A stretch of DNA of 12,385 nucleotides from JBOFFI01 sp051657245 (GTDB lineage Bacteria > Pseudomonadota > Alphaproteobacteria > Holosporales > JBOFFI01), in the NCBI GenBank assembly GCA_051657245.1, contig JBOFKI010000042.1, positions 1-12,385 of the forward strand, read 5' to 3'. The notes under the pieces were generated by a model. The model had not been told where the DNA came from, made no database searches, and saw only the letters and a list, made by a program, of their open reading frames with translations. The stretch's first letter is position 1. Each line of letters starts with the position of its first letter. This document shows positions 1-6,102 of the stretch, in pieces. A program made the position numbers and the translations under genes.

Positions 1-278
1 CAGCTGATTGCACAAAAGCTGGAGCGCTTATGGAAGGCATAAATGCCCAGCACCTTTTGGCTGACAAAGGCTATGACTCAGATGCTATCCTAGAAATGGC
101 TGAAAAGCAAGACATTCAGGCGGTTATTCCTCCAAAAAAGGCCGACACTTGGTCGAAAATGCCTTCTTGCATCTTAAACGATGGAGAGGCATAGCCACGC
201 GGGTACGCTAAAAATACTTCCTCCTTCCTTGCGGCAACCCACATTCGTTGCCTTGCGCTTTGGCTTAATATCTCTTGA
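1..278 (+). pseudogene. IS5-family transposase, C-terminal fossil (frameshifted, internally deleted)
   Basis: The window opens inside a DDE transposase of the IS5 family (the group with an N-terminal DUF4096 domain). Frame 3 reads from base 3 through LLADKGYDSDAI and QAVIPPKK, the usual IS5 block around the second catalytic Asp. The reading then shifts: HLVENAFLHLKRWRGIATR, the family's block around the catalytic Glu, is in frame 2 (146-203), and YAKNTSSFLAA with the end of the protein returns to frame 3 (204-278). About 15 codons that normally separate PPKK from HLVENAF appear deleted near 140-146, and an extra G near 201-203 causes the second shift. The 5' part lies outside the window. It is a dead remnant; the family is clear, the exact element is not. 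Confidence 0.85.
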
Positions 279-612
279 CGACACTATCTAAATGCTGATG
301 GTTAAAAAGTCGCGCTAGCGTGTCTCGCGCACAGTTTTGTTTTTGGTCTGTAATCATCAGAATTTTAAAAGGATCTTTTTCATTTTCTTTATAAAGCGTT
401 AGCCTGTGATTAATCTGTTCTCCTAGCTTTTTTCTAGTTTTAGCTTTTTCACCGGTGTTGAGAGTTGTCTGTTTATTGCCATTGGACAGTTCCTCAAGGA
501 CAACCCGATAGCCTGAAAGGTTGAGGTAAGTGCCGTACATTTCTGCTGCAGCACCAGAAACTAAACTCAAGAAAAAGATTAAAGAAGCATGAATTTTTAA
601 AATAGGCAGCAT
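265..612 (-). CDS. Small secreted/periplasmic protein of unknown function
   Basis: This encodes 115 residues that I do not recognise as any family. The N-terminus is a classic signal peptide: a Lys at residue 6, a hydrophobic core at about 9-20 and an AAA cleavage motif at 21-23, leaving a mature protein of about 92 residues that is polar and Lys-rich with one Cys. The ATG is preceded by AAAAGG about 11 bases upstream and a TATAAA box lies at 641-646. The last few codons (ending VVKRY) overlap the tail of the plus-strand IS5 fossil (transposase stop at 276-278), so the present C-terminus may be contributed by the insertion and the original protein may have been longer. The clean signal peptide favours a real gene; a truncated relic is the alternative. 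Confidence 0.5.
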   Translation of the reverse strand: MLPILKIHASLIFFLSLVSGAAAEMYGTYLNLSGYRVVLEELSNGNKQTTLNTGEKAKTRKKLGEQINHRLTLYKENEKDPFKILMITDQKQNCARDTLARLFNHQHLDSVVKRY

Positions 613-700
613 CGTTTTGAAAACCTTTTAATACATTGTTTTTATAGATTTATTTGCTACCAAGATCGTAAAAAAAGGCTTAAAAATAATGAGTTAACGT

Positions 701-1645
701 TTATTGATGTAAGAATTTCTCAGCATCCAGGGCGGCCATACAGCCTTGACCTGCAGCAGTCACCGCTTGGCGATAAACTTTATCTTGCACATCCCCCGCC
801 GCAAAAACCCCAGGAACAGTGGTGTGGGTTCCTGGCCCCTTGGGGAGGATGTACCCAGTTTCATCCAGGGGAAGCCACGCTTTAAAAAGAGAGGTGTTTG
901 GCGCATGACCAATGGCAATAAAAATACCCTCTGCTGAAAGCTCTTTTAACTCACCTGTTTGGGCGTGACGCAGACGAATTCCTTCCACAGAGCGAAAAGG
1001 CTGTTCGGCCCCAAAAATTTTTTCAACAACATGATCCCAGATGACGTTGATTTTGGGGTTTTTGAAAAGGCGTTCTTGCAAAACTTTCTCAGCCCGAAGG
1101 CTATCACGCCGGTGAACCAGCGTTACATGAGAGGCATGGTGGGTTAAAAACAAGGCCTCTTCCACAGCGGTATTGCCACCCCCAATCACAACCACTGGCT
1201 TGTTTTTAAAGAAAAATCCATCACATGTGGCGCAAGCAGAAACCCCATAACCGCGAAAATGGGTTTCGCTTTCAAGATTCAACCATTTGGCCTGGGCCCC
1301 TGTGGCAATGATCAACGCTTCTGCTTGATAGGTCGCTTTTTCACCGCTACACACAAAAGGACGTTTGTCCAGCTGCACCTGGGTGATGAGATCTGTGTGA
1401 AGCACAGTTCCCACGGCGATTGCCTGGTTCCGCATTTCTTCCATCAACCACGGGCCTTGAATAGGGTCTCGAAAACCCGGATAATTTTCCACATCTGTCG
1501 TGGTCATCAGCTGCCCACCCGGTTGGGGACCTGTCACCAAATGGGGCTCTAGGCCAGCCCTGGCTGCATAAATAGCCGCCGTGTAGCCTGCGGGCCCTGC
1601 ACCGATAATCAAAAGCTTGGTGTGATGGGACTGTGGCTGAGACAT
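701..1645 (-). CDS. trxB: Thioredoxin-disulfide reductase
   Basis: This flavoenzyme transfers electrons from NADPH through FAD and a redox-active disulfide to thioredoxin in the cytoplasm (EC 1.8.1.9). The 314 residues match the usual length. The FAD-binding GAGPAG is at residues 15-20, the redox pair CATC at 138-141 followed by DG, the NADPH-binding GGGNTA at 155-160, and the C-terminal FAD motif GVFAAGDV precedes a YRQAVTAAGQG block. The ATG at 1645 is fixed by a very strong AAAGGAGGGG ribosome site. It is the last gene of the aspartokinase/flavin oxidoreductase/trxB run, 15 bases after the stop of the upstream gene, so co-transcription is likely. I see no clear intrinsic terminator in the 88 bases that follow. 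Identification is secure. Confidence 0.96.
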   Translation of the reverse strand: MSQPQSHHTKLLIIGAGPAGYTAAIYAARAGLEPHLVTGPQPGGQLMTTTDVENYPGFRDPIQGPWLMEEMRNQAIAVGTVLHTDLITQVQLDKRPFVCSGEKATYQAEALIIATGAQAKWLNLESETHFRGYGVSACATCDGFFFKNKPVVVIGGGNTAVEEALFLTHHASHVTLVHRRDSLRAEKVLQERLFKNPKINVIWDHVVEKIFGAEQPFRSVEGIRLRHAQTGELKELSAEGIFIAIGHAPNTSLFKAWLPLDETGYILPKGPGTHTTVPGVFAAGDVQDKVYRQAVTAAGQGCMAALDAEKFLHQ

Positions 1646-1652
1646 GGGGATT

Positions 1653-1662
1653 CCCCTCCTTT
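1653..1662 (-). promoter_or_regulatory. Strong ribosome binding site of trxB
   Basis: On the minus strand AAAGGAGGGG sits 7 bases before the trxB ATG and overlaps the TAA stop of the upstream flavin oxidoreductase (1661-1663). This is a near-ideal anti-16S match. It decides the trxB start and supports translational coupling within the operon. Confidence 0.8.
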
Positions 1663-2731
1663 AACAAATCTGTTGCAGTGAGGAAGGTGGATTTTCGCAA
1701 GCCTGATCTCCTCGCTTCCCAAGGGCAAAAAAAATTTCCTGAAGAAGCTGTTGAATAATCTGAGCAGCCGGCTCTATTTGGGTAACCATGCCAACACTTT
1801 GGCCTGCCATGACAGACCCATGTTCAACATCCCCATCCATAACAGCACGTCGCAACGCACCTGCCCAAAAATGTTCGATTTCAAGCTGCGCTTCTTTTTG
1901 CGTGAGCTCTCCTCGGTTAAAACGATCAATAACCTGTTGTTGAATTTCCATAAAACGACGCGTTCCTTGATTAGCTAAGGCTCGAACAGGAATCACCGGA
2001 AACCTGGGATCCAACTGCTGGGATAGGATCGCGTCCCTAGATTGAGCGCGGATAAAAGCTTGCTTGAATTGATCATGGGCAATCGACTCCGTGGCACATA
2101 CAAACCGTGTCCCAAGCTGACACCCTGCAGCTCCCATTTCAAGATAGCCGAGCACTGTGTCACCGCGCCCGATACCACCTGCTACAAAGATAGGTACATC
2201 TTGGATATGGGGCAAAATTTCTTGGGCTAAAACGCTGGTAGAAATGGGGCCAATGTGCCCGCCTGCCTCGGTTCCTTCGATAATGAAGGCGTCCACACCA
2301 AGCCGGACAACCTTCCTTGCCAAAATCAACGAGGGTGCAAACCCGATGATTTTACAACCGCCTTGGTGCAGCTGCTCAATGATCTTCTTAGGCGGCAGCC
2401 CCCCTGCTAGCACAACATGGGAAACACCCTCTTCCACACACACGGCCGCTAAACCCTCAAGCTGGGGATGCAGCACAATCAAATTCACCCCAAAAGGCTT
2501 TTGGGTGACAGCTTGGGTTTTGCGAATCTCTTCCCGCAGCAATTCTGGTGGCATAGAGCCAGAAGCAAGAACACCAAAGCCTCCCGCGTTTGAGATGCTA
2601 GAAACCAAACGATGTTCAGACACCCAGGTCATGGCACCGCCTAAAATGGCATAGGGAACCCCCAAAAAATCGGTTCCTCTTTTCCATAAGCGGTTCAGAT
2701 AAAAAGACGTAGACAAAGACGGAATTCTCAC
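1661..2731 (-). CDS. NAD(P)H-dependent flavin oxidoreductase (nitronate monooxygenase / FabK-like)
   Basis: This is an FMN-dependent TIM-barrel enzyme of the nitronate monooxygenase (2-nitropropane dioxygenase) superfamily, which also contains the enoyl-ACP reductase FabK. Visible family blocks are GGAMTWVSEHRLV with SNAGGFGVLA near the N-terminus, the PFGVNL strand, the signature EGTEAGGHIG, the phosphate-binding VAGGIG and GAAGCQLGTRF, and GSVMAGQSVGMV near the C-terminus. The length (356) is at the long end, with a roughly 25-residue C-terminal tail. The start is a GTG whose first four bases overlap the TGA of the aspartokinase gene (GTGA), implying translational coupling. Physiological substrate is uncertain: nitronate detoxification or a FabK-type step of fatty-acid synthesis are both possible, and sequence alone does not separate them. 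Confidence 0.88.
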   Translation of the reverse strand: MRIPSLSTSFYLNRLWKRGTDFLGVPYAILGGAMTWVSEHRLVSSISNAGGFGVLASGSMPPELLREEIRKTQAVTQKPFGVNLIVLHPQLEGLAAVCVEEGVSHVVLAGGLPPKKIIEQLHQGGCKIIGFAPSLILARKVVRLGVDAFIIEGTEAGGHIGPISTSVLAQEILPHIQDVPIFVAGGIGRGDTVLGYLEMGAAGCQLGTRFVCATESIAHDQFKQAFIRAQSRDAILSQQLDPRFPVIPVRALANQGTRRFMEIQQQVIDRFNRGELTQKEAQLEIEHFWAGALRRAVMDGDVEHGSVMAGQSVGMVTQIEPAAQIIQQLLQEIFFALGKRGDQACENPPSSLQQIC

Positions 2732-3948
2732 ACGCTGTGTAACTCATAAACTTGATGCAGGAGATACGTTAATGGATGAACGTGGACCTGGTCAACCAAA
2801 AATGAGATTTTTTGCGCATAGGTCGAGATAGCGTAAAAGGGAATTTGAGCCTTCTCAAATGCTTTAATCATTTTAAAGCGGGATGGCTCTCTGTCTTGCC
2901 ATCCGCTTCCCTTCACCAAAGATAACTGAGCCAACTCTGCTTTAAGGGAGATAGAAGAAACCCCCAACGAAGCTTTGTTTTTTTCCATGCTATCAATAAG
3001 GGAGCTGAGCCTTCGGTCTTGTAGGGCAAATGACGCAAGCTGAGGATTTCCAGCATTATCCCATGCAACAGAAAGCATTTCTGGCAAACAACCATGGGTG
3101 GAGAACATCTCCTCTAGCAAACCAAAATGCCAATCCGGTGAGAGCCCTTGGAGACAAATTTGTGCATAATCTGATGCATGGGTGATGCCGCTGATAAACC
3201 TGGTGGCGGACGTTGCAGATGAAATAGACGTGCCCGGTGCCGTGTGGAGGCTAGATAACACCCGCAACTTTACGCCATAGTCTTTTGCAAATTTAACGGC
3301 ACGGGGGTGAAGCACTTTAGCGCCAGAAGCCGCAAGGCTGAGCATCTCATCATAGGTGAGGTTCTCAAGCTTTTTTGCATCTTGAACATGGCGGGGATCT
3401 GCCGTGTAGACGCCCTCCACATCTGTATAAATATCACAACGCTCTGCTTGCAGGTAGGCCGCCAGAGCCACAGCTGTTGTGTCAGATCCACCTCTGCCAA
3501 GGGTTGTAATCTGACCATCTGAAGTAACTCCTTGAAAGCCTGCCACCACAGCAATGTTACCTGCAGCCAAACAAGCTTTGAGTTGTGAAGCAGGAATATC
3601 CACAATATCTGCATCACCATGGGTTTTTTCCGTTAGGATAGGAATCTGCCATCCCAGCCAAGTCTTTGCGGGCAATCCTAAACACTGCAAAGCCAAAGCC
3701 AACAACCCACAAGTTATTTGCTCTCCAGATGACAAAACCACATCCGAAGCGGCTTGGGTTGTGAAATTTCCAGGAAACGCCTCCCCTAACCATCCCACCA
3801 TCTGATTGGTGACCCCCGCCATAGCAGACACTACCACCACAAGCTGGTACCCTTGATGGTAAGCTTGGGCGACACGCTGCGCCACATGGTGAATGCGCTC
3901 TAAATCTGCAAGGGATGTGCCTCCAAATTTCTGGACCAATAACGCCAT
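2728..3948 (-). CDS. lysC: Aspartate kinase (LysC type) with diverged regulatory region
   Basis: This phosphorylates aspartate to 4-phospho-aspartate (EC 2.7.2.4), the first step towards lysine/diaminopimelate, threonine and methionine; in a peptidoglycan-making host-associated bacterium the diaminopimelate branch is the likely need. The kinase domain is intact: KFGGTS at residues 7-12, SSGEQ near 73, GRGGSDTTA at 151-159 and TDVEGVYTADPR at 175-186. The 406 residues match monofunctional LysC. The C-terminal third (from about 255) aligns in position with the ACT domains, and fragments such as AISTYAQKISFLVDQ recall the family's ISTSEIKISVLID block, but the first ACT repeat and the block that normally contains a GVAA-like segment are poorly conserved. 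The ATG at 3948 lacks an obvious Shine-Dalgarno sequence. It heads the operon with the flavin oxidoreductase and trxB. Confidence 0.94.
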   Translation of the reverse strand: MALLVQKFGGTSLADLERIHHVAQRVAQAYHQGYQLVVVVSAMAGVTNQMVGWLGEAFPGNFTTQAASDVVLSSGEQITCGLLALALQCLGLPAKTWLGWQIPILTEKTHGDADIVDIPASQLKACLAAGNIAVVAGFQGVTSDGQITTLGRGGSDTTAVALAAYLQAERCDIYTDVEGVYTADPRHVQDAKKLENLTYDEMLSLAASGAKVLHPRAVKFAKDYGVKLRVLSSLHTAPGTSISSATSATRFISGITHASDYAQICLQGLSPDWHFGLLEEMFSTHGCLPEMLSVAWDNAGNPQLASFALQDRRLSSLIDSMEKNKASLGVSSISLKAELAQLSLVKGSGWQDREPSRFKMIKAFEKAQIPFYAISTYAQKISFLVDQVHVHPLTYLLHQVYELHSV

Positions 3949-3987
3949 TGTGCGCGAACCAGTTGATTATCTCAAAATTCCAATACC

Positions 3988-4017
3988 ATACAAGCCATTC
4001 TTAAAGCCATACGTCAA
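3988..4017 (-). promoter_or_regulatory. Possible sigma70-type promoter of the aspartokinase operon
   Basis: On the minus strand TTGACG (4012-4017, 5 of 6 to the -35 consensus) is followed after 18 bases by TTGTAT (3988-3993), a poor -10. The position, about 40-70 bases before the aspartokinase ATG, is sensible, but the -10 is weak, so this is tentative. Confidence 0.25.
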
Positions 4018-4165
4018 GCTGTATTTGTCTTGAGCCTCACCCACCCAACGGAATTTTTGTAAACTGTTTAACTCCAAAGTGTGATGGCATGGACGAATGT
4101 TAAAAAGATTTAGCCCCAGACTGTGATGGTATACTCAACCGCTTATAAATAAGTTATATTCTTAA

Positions 4166-4453
4166 AAGAATGAAAGGGTTTATCTGGCGTATTCGTTGGA
4201 TTTTTGTCAAAGCGTTTTTGCCTTAAAAAATTTGGAGTCGTTAACATTTTCTCAAACAGCTGAACGCTTTAAGCTTGGATTTCAACGCTGGTGCGCCTGG
4301 CGGATATTGCCCACGGACTTCCCAAACTGGAAAACCGTTTATCCCCCTTTCAGGCGGATCAAGCAGATGGGACTTTTAGACTCACCAAAAGGTTATATCC
4401 GGTTCTCAGATCCTTCATGTACCCTATGTAACATTCGGTCTTCCGCGTCCTGA
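4166..4453 (+). pseudogene. Chimeric transposase fossil: IS630-type N-terminus joined in frame to an IS5-type segment
   Basis: One open frame (stop-free from 4166, TGA at 4451-4453) contains pieces of two unrelated transposase families. Bases about 4184-4285 read LAYSLDFCQSVFALK, then LTFSQTAERFKLG, the N-terminal helix-turn-helix of IS630-type transposases (compare the family pattern YSxDFRxxV...LTFxxTAxRFxxG). From about 4289 the frame continues as CAWRILPTDFPNWKTVY, the DUF4096 block of IS5-family transposases. Neither catalytic domain follows; after about 4380 the residues match nothing I recognise. The usual initiator Met of the IS630 part is a CTG (Leu). I read it as a nested or recombined pair of IS relics rather than a working gene. 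It fills most of the gap between the aspartokinase and antiporter genes. Confidence 0.6.
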
Positions 4454-4465
4454 AGTTCCTGCCCC

Positions 4466-5704
4466 TCAGTCCCCTAAAAGTGGTTTCGAAAGAGGTCTAT
4501 TTTTGGGTGTCGGCCTCCTATTTTTTAAAAAGATTAAAAGCCCGGTGCCAAATATTGCTGACAATAACGAACCTACAATAACACTGATGCGCATAATATA
4601 GTTTAGATCGACAGCTTCAAAAGCTAGATTTCCTTCAAAGGCCAGGTCTCCAATAAAAAGACTTAGGGTAAAGCCAATTCCACCAAGAATACTGATGGCA
4701 TAGAGTATCGGCCAACAGACATTGTGGGGCAATGAGCAGAAGCCAAATTTGACAGCGGCATAAGCAAACGAAAAGATTCCAAGTTGTTTCCCAAGAAATA
4801 ATCCTAAAATAATACCCAGAGCAAGTGGGGTGGTTAAGATGTCTAAAGAAAATGATGTGAGCGATACGCCAGAATTGATAAATGCAAACAACGGTAATAT
4901 CAAAAAATAAACAATAGGTCTTAAAACAGTTTCTAAGCTATGAAAAGAGGGATTAAGGTGATCTCCCTGTCCAACTGGAATTGCGAGCGCCAAAACAACA
5001 CCACATAAAGTACCATGGATACCAGATTTTACCATGGCCACCCAAAGAAATATTCCTACAAATAAATAATAAAAACTGCGAGTTACTTGCAAACGATTGA
5101 GGGCAAATAACAAGCCTGTCAAAAGCACAGATGCTAGGATGGCGGTCCCGTTTGCTGATTTACTGTAAAAAATCGCAAGAATAAGGAGGGCAACGGCGTC
5201 ATCTATCAATGAAAATCCTATGATAAATGCACGCAATTTTGTTGATATAAAATTGCCAAAGAATGATAATATTCCGAGCATAAAAGCCGTATCTGTAGCA
5301 ATAGCGATGGCCCAACCTTTGAGACTGTCCGGAGAATTCATATTGAATAAAAGGTAAGTCAGAGCAGGAATAACGATTCCGCCTATGGCTGCCGCCCCGG
5401 ATAAAACAAGCGTTTGCCTATCTCGAAATTCCCCTCGCACTAGATGAAACTTCAGTTCAAGGCCAATGAGCAAAAAAAATAAGGTCATCAAGCCATCATT
5501 AACGGTTTGAATAAGCGGCCCTTTGTATGTAAATTCTCCATATCCCAATGAAATGGGATAAAAAACAAAATTTTTATACATTTGTTGCCAAGGCTCAATA
5601 TTAGCAACCAGGATTGCAGCTGCGAAACTAATCATAAGCAATATCCCCGATATTAGTTCCGAATGATAGAAGTTAGCTAATTTAGCTAATTTTATTTTTG
5701 CCAT
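4466..5704 (-). CDS. nhaA: Na+/H+ antiporter NhaA
   Basis: This inner-membrane antiporter exports Na+ (and Li+) in exchange for protons, controlling sodium load and cytoplasmic pH. The 412-residue protein is strongly hydrophobic with about 12 predicted membrane segments. Key residues are in register with E. coli NhaA: the ATD motif (Asp138), the paired SLIDD aspartates (Asp168/Asp169, equivalent to 163/164) and the GKQ lysine (Lys306, equivalent to 300). NDGLMTLFFLLIGLELK (about 69-85) and GIGFTLSLFIG near the C-terminus are family signatures. The ATG is preceded by AAAAAAGGAA at a suitable distance. No nhaR regulator is adjacent. The gene is clearly more AT-rich than flanking genes and is bordered downstream by transposase fossils, suggesting acquisition by transfer. 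Identification is secure. Confidence 0.96.
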   Translation of the reverse strand: MAKIKLAKLANFYHSELISGILLMISFAAAILVANIEPWQQMYKNFVFYPISLGYGEFTYKGPLIQTVNDGLMTLFFLLIGLELKFHLVRGEFRDRQTLVLSGAAAIGGIVIPALTYLLFNMNSPDSLKGWAIAIATDTAFMLGILSFFGNFISTKLRAFIIGFSLIDDAVALLILAIFYSKSANGTAILASVLLTGLLFALNRLQVTRSFYYLFVGIFLWVAMVKSGIHGTLCGVVLALAIPVGQGDHLNPSFHSLETVLRPIVYFLILPLFAFINSGVSLTSFSLDILTTPLALGIILGLFLGKQLGIFSFAYAAVKFGFCSLPHNVCWPILYAISILGGIGFTLSLFIGDLAFEGNLAFEAVDLNYIMRISVIVGSLLSAIFGTGLLIFLKNRRPTPKNRPLSKPLLGD

Positions 5705-5862
5705 AGAAACAATTCCTTTTTTGCATTTTTCAAATTTTGATTGCTTGGAAAAATAGACTTGTACAGGTTTTTCAATTTTTCAAAAAATAGATCATCCCAA
5801 AAATAGTGCTACAATTTTTCTGAATTTAAGATTAACGTAGGATTTTTTATGTATAGCCTTTT

Positions 5863-5890
5863 TTGAAAATAGATGCTGAAGCTCAATAAT
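5863..5890 (+). promoter_or_regulatory. Candidate sigma70 promoter of the small RNA
   Basis: TTGAAA (5863-5868) and AATAAT (5885-5890) each match 5 of 6 consensus bases and are separated by 16 bases. Initiation would fall near 5897, giving a transcript of about 200 nucleotides ending at the terminator near 6098. The surroundings are AT-rich, so chance matches are possible. Confidence 0.4.
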
Positions 5891-5896
5891 GTCGTC

Positions 5897-6098
5897 AAAA
5901 GATTATTCATGTAAGGCATAAGCTCGAATTTTTTGAGGTGTTTTCCGAATGAATCTCAGCTCAGGAAGCAAAGCCGACTTGAGGTGTTGGGGGTATTTCG
6001 GATCAACCTGTTATGGCGGAGATAATAACCCCTTGTCTGGGAACAGGCCGAAACGCTCTCAAAAGGAGGGAAAAGCCATAGGGCTTTTCCCTTTTTTT
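5897..6098 (+). ncRNA. Candidate structured small RNA with intrinsic terminator
   Basis: The 398-base gap between nhaA and the acetoacetyl-CoA synthetase gene holds no convincing protein gene but strong plus-strand RNA structure. TTTCGG (5996-6001) plus CCTGTT (6007-6012) pair perfectly with AACAGG plus CCGAAA (6042-6053), giving a 12-bp helix with one 5-base bulge. TTTTGAG (5931-5937) pairs perfectly with CTCAAAA (6058-6064), closing the whole domain, and the terminator follows at once. The sequence TTGAGGTGTT occurs twice (5933-5942, 5979-5988), and either copy can pair with the CTCAA. The length (about 200 nt) and an opening GAGGTGTT resemble 6S RNA, whose E. coli version starts with a GAGATGTT-like stretch, but the 5' and 3' sides of the bubble are unequal, so 6S identity is only a hypothesis. 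It does not show the SRP RNA GGAAGGAAGCA loop or tmRNA/RNase P signatures. Confidence 0.5.
6068..6098 (+). terminator. Intrinsic (rho-independent) terminator
   Basis: GGGAAAAGCC (6068-6077) and GGCTTTTCCC (6082-6091) form a perfect 10-bp stem with a 4-base loop, followed directly by seven T (6092-6098). The T run defines the plus strand, terminating the small RNA. Read on the minus strand, the same hairpin lies just after the acetoacetyl-CoA synthetase stop but is followed only by CTCCTTTTG, so it may also act weakly for that gene. Confidence 0.9.
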
Positions 6099-6102
6099 CT
6101 GC

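Noticed and set aside
2157..2654. A 165-codon plus-strand open frame inside the flavin oxidoreductase gene
   Set aside because: It is antisense to a conserved enzyme gene, has no family resemblance and results from the coding strand's composition.
4060..4135. Near-repeat TGTGATGGYAT at two places in the intergenic region
   Set aside because: The match is only about 10 bases, with no symmetry or link to a gene; it is likely chance or residue of the IS debris.
5950..5980. Signal recognition particle RNA, because of GGAAGCA
   Set aside because: The invariant GGAAGGAAGCA apical loop context and its flanking internal loops are not present; only a short chance match exists.
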